DNA of 12,729 nt, from contig DBYC01000052.1 of the NCBI GenBank assembly GCA_002310035.1, positions 1-12,729 on the forward strand, written 5' to 3'. The stretch is from a bacterium UBP6_UBA1196. GTDB taxonomy: Bacteria > UBP6 > UBA1177. The notes beneath the pieces were generated by a model. It was not told the origin of the DNA and did not search any database. It saw only the letters and a program-made list of their open reading frames with translations. Below, in pieces: positions 1 through 6,194 of the stretch (position 1 is its first letter; each line of letters opens with the position of its first letter). Position numbers and translations under genes: made by a program.

Positions 1-8
1 AGCGCGCG

Positions 9-36
9 AATATAGCACAAAGAAGTTTTAAGTCAA
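9..36 (-). promoter_or_regulatory. Outward sigma70-type promoter candidate
   Basis: Read on the minus strand, TTGACT (31-36) and TATATT (9-14) are separated by 16 bases, a near-consensus sigma70-type pair. The expected start site is at about position 2-3, so the transcript would leave the window to the left. The bases after the -10 box read CGCGCGCT. A GC-rich discriminator like this is typical of stringently controlled stable-RNA and ribosomal-protein promoters. The target gene lies outside the window and is unknown. Confidence 0.55.
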
Positions 37-47
37 AAATGATGATG

Positions 48-56
48 TTATCCACA
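48..56 (+). promoter_or_regulatory. DnaA box (perfect 9-mer)
   Basis: TTATCCACA matches the DnaA-box consensus exactly. It lies 11 bases upstream of the -35 element of the leftward promoter and downstream of the dxs stop codon. A weaker 7/9 match in the opposite orientation lies at 61-69 (TGCGGATAC). One strong box is not an origin. It could be a DnaA-regulated promoter site or the edge of a cluster that continues left of the window, and chance is also possible. Confidence 0.4.
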
Positions 57-75
57 GACTTGCGGATACTATACG

Positions 76-1920
76 TCAGAGAACTTTCACCGCTTCAGCT
101 ATGCTTTCCGCGTCGATCCCTTCAGCTTTCCTGAGTTCGGCCTGCGTTCCGTGAGTTGAAAAGTTGTCCCTGACACCAAGGATCGTGCAGTTCAGCGTCA
201 TTTTGCGCGATGAAAGTTCTTCAAGGACCGCCGAACCTGCACCGCCTGCCGCGATCCCGTCCTCAACAGTGACAATATGCGTTATTCCGTGCTTTTTTAT
301 GAGCATAAAAAGCTCTTCCGGCAGCGGTTTTACGAATTTGAGATCGTAAACAAAGGGGAAAATATTCTCTTTTTTCAGCATTTCTGCCGCTTTCATAGCA
401 AAAACGGATGTGATCCCGATTCCGACGATCATGATTTTCGATTTTCCTTCAAGCAGCATCTCACCGGAACAGTTTTTAAGCGGAACGAGGCGGTTAGAAG
501 CGCGTTTTCCACTGCCGCTACCGCGCGGATAGCGGATCGCGACAGGTGTTTTAAGAGTGAGTGAAAACTCAATCATTCTAGCCATTTCCGATTCGTCGCG
601 CGGTGCCATTACAGTCATGTTGGGGATCATCCGGCAGTAAGACAAATCAAAAAGTCCGTGGTGAGTTGCTCCGTCTTCGCCTACAAGTCCGGCGCGGTCG
701 ATGAGAAAAGTTACCGGCAGATTCTGAAGCGCGACATCGTGGACGATGTTGTCGAAAGCGCGCTGCAGAAAAGTCGAATAAATCGCAACAACCGGGCGCA
801 GACCGCCTGCCGCAAGGCCTGAAGCGAATGTAACTGCGTGGCCTTCCGACATTCCTACATCGTAAACCCGAGACGGAAAAGTTTCCTGAAGTTTCCAGAG
901 TCCGGTCCCGTCGGGCATCGCCGCCGTGATCGCGACTAAATTCGAGTGCCGCCTGAAAAGGCGCGGCAGATAATCGGTCAAGTATCCTGTAAACGACGGC
1001 GACGAAGGCTTTTTCATTTCGCCGGTTTTAATGTCGAAAGGAGCTATCCCATGAAATTTCCTGGGATTTTCCTCCGCAAATTTGTAGCCTTTGCCCTTCA
1101 TCGTGTGAATGTGCAGAAGCACCGGCTCGCTGTTCGGTTTCAGATCGTTCAGCGTTTCGACAAGTTCTTCGATGTTATGTCCGTCGATCGGGCCGACATA
1201 CTGGTAGCCGAAACCTTCGAAAAGGATCCCAGGAGTAAGCAGAGACTTAGATGAATTTATGGTTTTTCTAATGATTTCGACTATTTTATCGCCATGAAAA
1301 ATGGGCGGAAGCTTTGAAATGAGCTGCTTTATCTCGGCCCTTGCCGAGGAATATTTCTGCCCTGAAAGCTTGCGGCTGAACCATTTAGAAAGTGCACCGA
1401 CCGAAGTCGAAATGAACATTTCGTTATCGTTGAGGATCGTTATCGTGTTTCTGCCGAAGCGGTCGACATTGTTCATCGCTTCGAGCGCAAGCCCGCTTGT
1501 TATCGCGCCGTCGCCGATAACCGAGATCACTTTCGAGCGGTTGCCGCGTGTCCGCATCGCCTCGCGCATTCCGAGCCCCGCCGAGATCGAAGTTCCGCCA
1601 TGACCGGTTCCGAAAAAGTCGTATTCCGATTCCGAAATCTTCGGGAAACCGGAAATTCCACCGAAAGTCCTGAGGGTGTCAAATTTTTCGCCGCGGTCGG
1701 TCAGCATTTTGTAGGCATATGACTGGTGTCCTACATCCCAGATTATTTTATCCTGCGGCAGATCGAAAACTTTGAGAAGTGCGATCGTGAGTTCGACAGT
1801 CCCCAGCGATGAAGCGAGGTGCCCGCCTCTTTTCGAGACCGTCTCGACCATCTTTTTTCTCGTCTCGGCAGCGATCCGCTCAAGTTCCTTCAAATCGGCC
1901 TGTTTTATTCTTTCAATCAT
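76..1920 (-). CDS. dxs: 1-deoxy-D-xylulose-5-phosphate synthase
   Basis: This cytosolic, thiamine-diphosphate-dependent enzyme condenses pyruvate with glyceraldehyde 3-phosphate to give DXP and CO2, the first step of the MEP isoprenoid pathway. The 614 residues are close to the usual 620-640. Visible family motifs, counted from the chosen start, are GGHLASSLG with His34, DVGHQ with His65, the TPP motif GDGA near 136 running to NDN near 164-166, KGKGY, and SEGHAVTF with the catalytic Glu at 359. An upstream in-frame TTG at 1935 is possible. The ATG at 1920 is preferred because AGGAG lies six bases before it. The start overlaps the end of rsmE by 8 bases, so translation is probably coupled. The N-terminus is about ten residues shorter than many relatives. 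No convincing terminator follows the stop. The assignment is secure. Confidence 0.97.
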   Translation of the reverse strand: MIERIKQADLKELERIAAETRKKMVETVSKRGGHLASSLGTVELTIALLKVFDLPQDKIIWDVGHQSYAYKMLTDRGEKFDTLRTFGGISGFPKISESEYDFFGTGHGGTSISAGLGMREAMRTRGNRSKVISVIGDGAITSGLALEAMNNVDRFGRNTITILNDNEMFISTSVGALSKWFSRKLSGQKYSSARAEIKQLISKLPPIFHGDKIVEIIRKTINSSKSLLTPGILFEGFGYQYVGPIDGHNIEELVETLNDLKPNSEPVLLHIHTMKGKGYKFAEENPRKFHGIAPFDIKTGEMKKPSSPSFTGYLTDYLPRLFRRHSNLVAITAAMPDGTGLWKLQETFPSRVYDVGMSEGHAVTFASGLAAGGLRPVVAIYSTFLQRAFDNIVHDVALQNLPVTFLIDRAGLVGEDGATHHGLFDLSYCRMIPNMTVMAPRDESEMARMIEFSLTLKTPVAIRYPRGSGSGKRASNRLVPLKNCSGEMLLEGKSKIMIVGIGITSVFAMKAAEMLKKENIFPFVYDLKFVKPLPEELFMLIKKHGITHIVTVEDGIAAGGAGSAVLEELSSRKMTLNCTILGVRDNFSTHGTQAELRKAEGIDAESIAEAVKVL

Positions 1921-2635
1921 TTTTTTCTCCTGCAAAGTTGCAGTTTATCCGGTTTTTCACATATGCAAGGGCGAAAGTGACTGCATTTTCCATCCTAAGG
2001 ATCGGTGTTTTTACCGAAAACATTTCAAAATTTTTTTCTTCAAAAAACTGGATCTCATGCTCAGAAAATCCCCCTTCCGCACCTATCCAGACCATTTTGT
2101 CTCTTTTATTTTGACAGCTACAACCATTCAAATTCATTAAAGAATACGGATGAAGCACAATGTGCTCGCAATCCGTTTCCGCAAGATCTTCCTTTGTAGA
2201 AAAATTTATCTCAGGAAGCATTGTCCGGCGCGACTGCGAGGCGGCTGAGGCCACGATGCTTTTCAGGCGCGGCAGCTTTTTTTCAAGCAGCTTTATTTCG
2301 GTATTCGAATAGTCGCTTCTGAAGATGAAAAAGGCGTCGGCGCCCGCTTCGACACCGTTGCGGAGCGATTCCTCGATTGCCTGGATATCTGCTGAGGCCA
2401 GAGCTGCAAAAAGTTTAGGCGTGTTTTGTAACTCTTCATATTTATTGATAATTTTAAATTCAGCCGACTTTCCTGAAAGTTCCGTTTCAGTTTCAAAAAC
2501 AGTTCCCGAAGCGGCAAAAGTCACCTTTTCTTTGTCACGGATCCTGCGCACTTTTACAAGATAGTGCAGATCCTCGCCCTCAGGAACGATAAAACCGCCT
2601 GAAACATTGAGTTTTTCTCTGACCAAATGAATCAT
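1913..2635 (-). CDS. rsmE: 16S rRNA (uracil(1498)-N(3))-methyltransferase
   Basis: This SPOUT-class, SAM-dependent enzyme methylates N3 of U1498 in helix 44 of 16S rRNA. The 240 residues match the family length. The first 70 or so form the PUA-like RNA-binding part (HYLVKVRRIRDKEKV, 24-38). The rest is the trefoil-knot domain, with AASQSRR at 131-137, IGAEGGFSEHEI at 184-195 (usual form IGPEGGF) and ILRMENA at 212-218 (usual form ILRTETA). The start is ATG at 2635. The clearest Shine-Dalgarno candidate, AAGGAT, lies a rather long 12 bases upstream. The gene is first in a leftward pair with dxs, whose start lies inside its last codons. A Pro-to-Ala and a Thr-to-Met change in the knot motifs are mild. 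The assignment is confident. Confidence 0.95.
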   Translation of the reverse strand: MIHLVREKLNVSGGFIVPEGEDLHYLVKVRRIRDKEKVTFAASGTVFETETELSGKSAEFKIINKYEELQNTPKLFAALASADIQAIEESLRNGVEAGADAFFIFRSDYSNTEIKLLEKKLPRLKSIVASAASQSRRTMLPEINFSTKEDLAETDCEHIVLHPYSLMNLNGCSCQNKRDKMVWIGAEGGFSEHEIQFFEEKNFEMFSVKTPILRMENAVTFALAYVKNRINCNFAGEKND

Positions 2636-2677
2636 TTCCGTTGCCGTATCCTTTCACTAACAACAAAAAAACAAGGG

Positions 2678-2705
2678 ATTATAAAGATTTTTTTCAATAT
2701 TTCGA
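2678..2705 (-). promoter_or_regulatory. Promoter candidate for rsmE-dxs
   Basis: On the minus strand there is a perfect -10 TATAAT (2678-2683) and a weaker -35 TCGAAA (2700-2705, 4/6) spaced by 16 bases. The expected start is near 2671, giving a leader of about 35 bases before the rsmE ATG. It lies back to back with the rightward promoter at 2723-2750, so the -35 elements are only 17 bases apart and RNA polymerases could interfere. Confidence 0.5.
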
Positions 2706-2722
2706 GAAAAACCGCTTTTAAA

Positions 2723-2750
2723 TTGACTCTTAAAATTTTTTAAGTATAGA
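2723..2750 (+). promoter_or_regulatory. Promoter for the PEGA-protein operon, with palindromic spacer
   Basis: TTGACT (2723-2728), a 16-base spacer and TATAGA (2745-2750) make a good sigma70-type promoter, with an expected start near 2757 and a leader of about 30 bases. The spacer (2729-2744) is itself an inverted repeat, with arms CTTAAAA and TTTTAAG and a two-base centre, so it could be an operator. AT-rich sequence makes chance symmetry more likely. The RBS is GGAG at 2776-2779, eight bases before the ATG at 2788. Confidence 0.55.
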
Positions 2751-2787
2751 AAGCAGGTTTTTTTGGTGTTTTTGCGGAGAACATGAA

Positions 2788-4407
2788 ATGAAATTTTCAG
2801 TTGCGTATTTAGTGCTTGTGGCATTCACTTTCCTTTCGCTCACCCCTGCCGGAGTCTCGCTGGCGGAACTTCGCGCAGACGACGGTTTTGAGCTTGACGA
2901 ACTCGATCTCGGACTGGAAGAGGACGAATCGGAAGATTCCGAAGAAGAAGAGGAAGAGGAAGACGAGAAACCAGCCAAATCGGCAAAGAAAAACAAAGAT
3001 GCCGACGAGGAGGATTCCGAAGAGGAAAGCGAGGAAGATTCTGAAGAGGAAGAAGCGGAAAAATCAGAATCCGAACCTGAAGACGAAGAGGATGACGATA
3101 AACCGGCTCCCGCTGCGAAAAACAAAAAAAGCGAACCTGACGAAGAAGAAACTTATGCCGCAAAAGGCAAAAAAATCGCTGCTTTCTATTTTTTCGCAGA
3201 CTCGCACACAGCTAAAAGCGTTTCGCACGTCACTGCCGAAACAGCCGTTCAGCTTGAAAAATCGACGGAGTACGACTATGTCGGAACTGAAGCCGCGGTT
3301 TTTGCATCGACATCTTCGGCAAAATCGCTTCTGAAAGGAATAAATAAAAAGATCGACGAAGGCAAACAGCTTTACGCCGATCTGAACCCTGAAGACGCCG
3401 TTGAAAAATTTCTGGCGGCTCTGAAAGATTTCGAAAGCAATCTCGACAAACTTTCCGACATGAAACTTCTCAGCGATATAATTTTCTATGTCGCGGCAAG
3501 TTATAAACTGATGGATGAAGATAAAAAAGCGGCTTCATATTTTGCTGACTACATCACTCTGAATCCTGACGCCCAGCCGGATGCGTCGCTTTTCGCTTCC
3601 GAGGTCATCTCGGCTTTCAAAGAGGTAAAAAACCGCCGCAAAAGCACGGCAAAAGGTTCTGTAAAAATTAATTGCAAAACTGAAGGCGCTCTCGTTTTCA
3701 TCGACGGCAGAATCGCCGGAATGACTCCAGTGACACTACGCGGGATCGCTGAAGGAAAGCATTATTACCGCATCCACAAGAACGGCTACGGCGATGCCGG
3801 CGGCGTTGTTTCAGTCCGCGCCGACAAAACCGCTTCAATCAGCGGAAACATCAAAAAATCTGAAGAGATACCGTCTTCTTTCCGCGATGCGGAAAAAACC
3901 ATGATTTCCGATTTCGGCGGAGCTTCAATGCTCACCAAAGCAGTTGATATGGCAAGAGATTTCAGCCTTGACAATGTTCTCGTCGTCCAGGCTAAGATCG
4001 GATCGGACGAAAGGCTTACATACAAAGGATATATGATCGACAGAAAACTGAACAAATACAAAAAATCGGAGGCAGTTTTCGATGCTCCCGAAAAAGGCGC
4101 GGCAGCATCATCCGTTTCGCTCCAGCAGTTCAACAGAGCTCTCATTGAAGATCCTTACGAATTCAAACCTATTTCCGATGCCATGATGGAAGAGCTTGAC
4201 ATGATCGTTTCCGACAAAGCTCCCGACGCAAAAGACGACGACAAGGCATCCGCTGAAAAGAAGCCCGTCTACAAAGAATGGTGGCTCTGGACTATCGTCG
4301 GTGTTGTCGTTGCAGGCGGTCTGGTCGGTGGTCATTTCCTGTGCAAGGAATATTGCGGCGGAAACGGAAAAAGCGACGGCGCTACTTTGGATATCAACTT
4401 TCAATAA
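2788..4407 (+). CDS. PEGA-domain protein with acidic linker and C-terminal membrane anchor
   Basis: The 539-residue protein is probably exported but anchored in the inner membrane; its function is unknown. Residues 1-26 are a signal peptide with likely cleavage after VSLA. Residues 28 to about 120 are a low-complexity Glu/Asp/Ser-rich segment broken by Lys/Ala patches. From about 127 an alpha/beta region begins (IAAFYFF), followed by a helical, possibly TPR-like region around 183-280. Residues 290-353 form a PEGA domain, with VFIDGRIAGMTPVTLRGI and a GKHYYRIHKNGY strand. Another mixed region follows, then a single membrane helix at about 498-518 (WWLWTIVGVVVAGG). PEGA domains are usually extracytoplasmic beta-sandwiches linked to the envelope. 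GGAG eight bases upstream sets the start. An ATG at 2783 encodes only a two-codon ORF and is not this start. The architecture is clear; the role is not. Confidence 0.85.
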   Translation: MKFSVAYLVLVAFTFLSLTPAGVSLAELRADDGFELDELDLGLEEDESEDSEEEEEEEDEKPAKSAKKNKDADEEDSEEESEEDSEEEEAEKSESEPEDEEDDDKPAPAAKNKKSEPDEEETYAAKGKKIAAFYFFADSHTAKSVSHVTAETAVQLEKSTEYDYVGTEAAVFASTSSAKSLLKGINKKIDEGKQLYADLNPEDAVEKFLAALKDFESNLDKLSDMKLLSDIIFYVAASYKLMDEDKKAASYFADYITLNPDAQPDASLFASEVISAFKEVKNRRKSTAKGSVKINCKTEGALVFIDGRIAGMTPVTLRGIAEGKHYYRIHKNGYGDAGGVVSVRADKTASISGNIKKSEEIPSSFRDAEKTMISDFGGASMLTKAVDMARDFSLDNVLVVQAKIGSDERLTYKGYMIDRKLNKYKKSEAVFDAPEKGAAASSVSLQQFNRALIEDPYEFKPISDAMMEELDMIVSDKAPDAKDDDKASAEKKPVYKEWWLWTIVGVVVAGGLVGGHFLCKEYCGGNGKSDGATLDINFQ

Positions 4408-4421
4408 CCGCGGAGGATAAA

Positions 4422-4613
4422 ATGGATAAGGAGGAAAAAAAGATGAATTTTTCTGAAATCGATACCAGAACAATCGAAAGAAAGCTCAAAAGCGGTGAGA
4501 TCACTGAGGAAGAATATAAAAAATATCTCGACAGCCTTGAAGAGTGCAGCGAATACGACACTGTCGACGAAGACGCGCTCATCAAAGAAGCCGGAATCAA
4601 AAGAAATTATTAG
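4422..4613 (+). CDS. Conserved-looking small acidic/basic helical protein
   Basis: This 63-codon gene lies 14 bases after the PEGA-protein stop and 8 before the next gene, so it is part of the operon. The product is soluble, highly charged and mostly helical. The central pattern RTIERKLKSGEITEEEYKKYL resembles short 'xGxIteeEyxxxl' modules such as SHOCT and small uncharacterised deltaproteobacterial proteins; that likeness is from memory. There are two in-frame starts. ATG 4422 has GGAGG five bases upstream, and ATG 4443 has a perfect AAGGAGG (4428-4434) eight bases upstream. The residues between the starts (DKEEKK) may be no more than a translated ribosome-binding site, which would leave a 56-residue product. 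No function can be assigned. Confidence 0.75.
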   Translation: MDKEEKKMNFSEIDTRTIERKLKSGEITEEEYKKYLDSLEECSEYDTVDEDALIKEAGIKRNY

Positions 4614-4621
4614 GCGAAAAA

Positions 4622-4900
4622 ATGGATAACGAAGCAAAAAACGAGCTTTCGTCAATAGTCAGTCCGTCGTTTGAAAGCCTTGTCTCGTCGGTTTATTCGG
4701 CAGTCCTGCTGAATCTCGGCGAAATAAAAGTCAAAGGTGTCGGCGGCATGAACGAAAATCTTGAAATCGCGAAATTCAACATCGGGCTTCTCAAAATGCT
4801 CGAGGAAAAAACGAAAGGAAATCTCTCGGCGGAGGAAAATTCCTATCTTCACGGCGTAATTCTCAATTCCGAGGAAAAGTTGCGTGAACATTCACTCTGA
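4622..4900 (+). CDS. DUF1844 family protein
   Basis: The 92-residue protein has the DUF1844 pattern. A Phe-x-x-Leu-Val-Ser-Ser helix (SFESLVSSVYSAVLLNLG, about 18-35) is followed by the NLEIAKFNIGLLKMLEEKTKGNL segment and a closing helix starting SAEENSYLHGVI. Family members are short cytosolic proteins of unknown function found in Deltaproteobacteria, Acidobacteria and others, commonly beside housekeeping genes. The start ATG at 4622 has a modest AGG seven bases upstream. The last 17 bases overlap the start of the suhB-like gene, which suggests translational coupling. The family assignment is good; the molecular role is unknown. Confidence 0.88.
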   Translation: MDNEAKNELSSIVSPSFESLVSSVYSAVLLNLGEIKVKGVGGMNENLEIAKFNIGLLKMLEEKTKGNLSAEENSYLHGVILNSEEKLREHSL

Positions 4901-5684
4901 CAGACTGTCTCAAGTCATCGGAATCGCTGAAAAAGCAGGTGAAACCGCAAAAAAATTCTTTTGTTTGCCCGAACTCAAAAAATCTTTTAAATCGAAGTGT
5001 GATCTGGTTTCTGAAGCCGATACTACCGTCGAGAAAATGCTTCTTGAATCGCTGAAAGCCGTTGACGACATCGAATTCTTAAGCGAAGAGTTCAATCCAG
5101 GGACTTCACTTTCCAAGCCTTGCTGGATAGTCGATCCGATCGACGGAACGACCAATTTCGTCGCAGGAATAGCCCCTTTTGCGATTTCGATCGCACACTA
5201 CGACGGCAGTCAAGTCGATCTGGCCGTTTGCTTTCTTCCTGTAACAAACGAGATGTTTTCGGCCGGAAAAGGACTCGGAGCTTTTCTCAACGGCAAAAAA
5301 ATCAGTGTCAGCATCGAAAATACAGCGATAAACTGCGTCGGTGCAACAGGTTTTGCTGACATAACGCAGCATGGCGGAACCGGAACTTTGCCTGTTTTCT
5401 GCAGCATGGTCCAGAAGACGCGTGCGATGAGGAGGCTCGGCTCGGCTGTCACGGATCTGGTTTATACAGCATGCGGAAAATTCGCGTTTTTCTACGAGGC
5501 AGGACTTTCTCCGTGGGATGTCGCGGCGGGTTCGCTGATCGTAAAGGAAGCGGGCGGAATCGTCACAGAGTTTTCCGGCGGGAGCAACTACATTCTGGGC
5601 AAAACGATAATCGCCTCGAATCCTGAAATGTATGATTTTGTCAAAAACGAGATCGGAAATTCCCTTTCCAAAAATTGTTTTTAA
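4884..5684 (+). CDS. suhB: Inositol monophosphatase family protein (SuhB-like)
   Basis: This Mg-dependent phosphatase of the IMPase/FIG superfamily hydrolyses myo-inositol monophosphates or related sugar phosphates in the cytosol. In enterobacteria SuhB also takes part in rRNA antitermination. The 266 residues match the family. Metal-site motifs are intact: SEADTTVE (43-50), SEE with Glu68 (usually GEE), WIVDPIDGTTNF (81-92, Asp84 and Asp87) and SPWDVAAG with Asp212. The start is GTG at 4884, with GAGG nine bases upstream inside the DUF1844 gene. Substrate choice among inositol phosphate, fructose 1,6-bisphosphate and histidinol phosphate cannot be decided from sequence. The superfamily is certain and the symbol is by similarity. 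Confidence 0.88.
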   Translation: MNIHSDRLSQVIGIAEKAGETAKKFFCLPELKKSFKSKCDLVSEADTTVEKMLLESLKAVDDIEFLSEEFNPGTSLSKPCWIVDPIDGTTNFVAGIAPFAISIAHYDGSQVDLAVCFLPVTNEMFSAGKGLGAFLNGKKISVSIENTAINCVGATGFADITQHGGTGTLPVFCSMVQKTRAMRRLGSAVTDLVYTACGKFAFFYEAGLSPWDVAAGSLIVKEAGGIVTEFSGGSNYILGKTIIASNPEMYDFVKNEIGNSLSKNCF

Positions 5685-5702
5685 TAAGAAAAACACTATA
5701 AT
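5675..5702 (+). promoter_or_regulatory. Internal promoter candidate before trmL
   Basis: A perfect TATAAT (5697-5702) has a partial -35 TTGTTT (5675-5680, 3/6) sixteen bases upstream, the latter lying over the last suhB codons. The expected start near 5709 leaves a leader of about 25 bases. The -10 box lies inside the hairpin described at 5689-5713. Confidence 0.4.
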
Positions 5703-5713
5703 ATAGCGTTTTT
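5689..5713 (+). terminator. AT-rich hairpin with T-tract after suhB
   Basis: The arms AAAAACACTAT and ATAGCGTTTTT pair around an AAT loop with one A/C mismatch, and the second arm ends in five T residues. It begins five bases after the suhB stop, where a terminator would be expected. The stem has only two G-C pairs, so it would be weak. It could cause partial termination, or be coincidental symmetry around the trmL -10 box. Confidence 0.3.
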
Positions 5714-5733
5714 GATGTTTTTATTGAGAAGTC

Positions 5734-6192
5734 ATGTTCGAAGTTGTTCTCATAAATCCGGAAATTCCGCAGAATACAGGCAATATCGCACGCACCGTGC
5801 TTTCCCAGAAATGCAGGCTTCACCTCGTAAAACCTTACGGATTCAGGCTGGACACTGCGGCTGTAAAAAGGGCCGGCGTCGATTACTGGAAATTTGTGGA
5901 AATCACGGAATGGGAGTCGAAAGAAGATTTCTTCGCGGCGAACGACACTTCGAAAATGCACTTTTTCTCGCAGAAAGGAGTTGTCAGATACGACAAAGTC
6001 GCATACAAAAACGGCGATTTTCTTGTTTTCGGGTGCGAATCGGCCGGTTTAGGCGATGAAATTCTCGGGAAATACGCCTCCCAGACCCGTTTCCTGCCGA
6101 TGCTTGACGGAAGGGTGCGCAGCCTGAACCTTGCCAGCGCGGCAACATCCGTGATTTTCGAAGCAATGAAGCAGAACAATTTTTCAGAGTGA
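5734..6192 (+). CDS. trmL: tRNA (cytidine(34)/uridine(34)-2'-O)-methyltransferase
   Basis: This SPOUT methyltransferase of the YibK/TrmL type uses SAM to methylate the 2'-O of the wobble nucleotide in certain leucine tRNAs. The 152 residues match the minimal single-domain form, which works as a dimer. Motifs are NTGNIAR (14-20), FGCESAGL (99-106, knot motif 2) and LPMLDGRVRSLNLASAA (121-137, motif 3). In motif 3, NLAS replaces the common NLSN and looks a little like the NLAQ of TrmJ, but the length and N-terminal INPEIPQNTGNIAR fit TrmL. The start is ATG at 5734 with a weak GAGAA before it. The stop overlaps or abuts the next gene. TrmL is likely; another small SpoU-like tRNA methylase is the alternative. 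Confidence 0.88.
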   Translation: MFEVVLINPEIPQNTGNIARTVLSQKCRLHLVKPYGFRLDTAAVKRAGVDYWKFVEITEWESKEDFFAANDTSKMHFFSQKGVVRYDKVAYKNGDFLVFGCESAGLGDEILGKYASQTRFLPMLDGRVRSLNLASAATSVIFEAMKQNNFSE

Positions 6193-6194
6193 AA

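Noticed and set aside
48..69. Replication origin at the left edge
   Set aside because: Only one perfect and one weak DnaA box are visible, with no AT-rich unwinding region or dnaA gene in the window.
37..75. Terminator after dxs
   Set aside because: Only a five-pair stem (TCCGC/GTGGA with one wobble) is seen, and the T-run is over ten bases away, so it does not look like an intrinsic terminator.
1921..1935. TTG upstream start for dxs
   Set aside because: ATG 1920 has AGGAG at ideal spacing; the five extra residues would translate the RBS itself.
2816..3334. 172-codon plus-strand frame inside the PEGA gene, Lys/Arg-rich
   Set aside because: It is an out-of-frame reading of the GAA/GAG-rich acidic segment, with no RBS and no domain.
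5106..5696. 196-codon antisense frame across suhB
   Set aside because: It lies fully opposite a gene with intact catalytic motifs, and its own product resembles no family.
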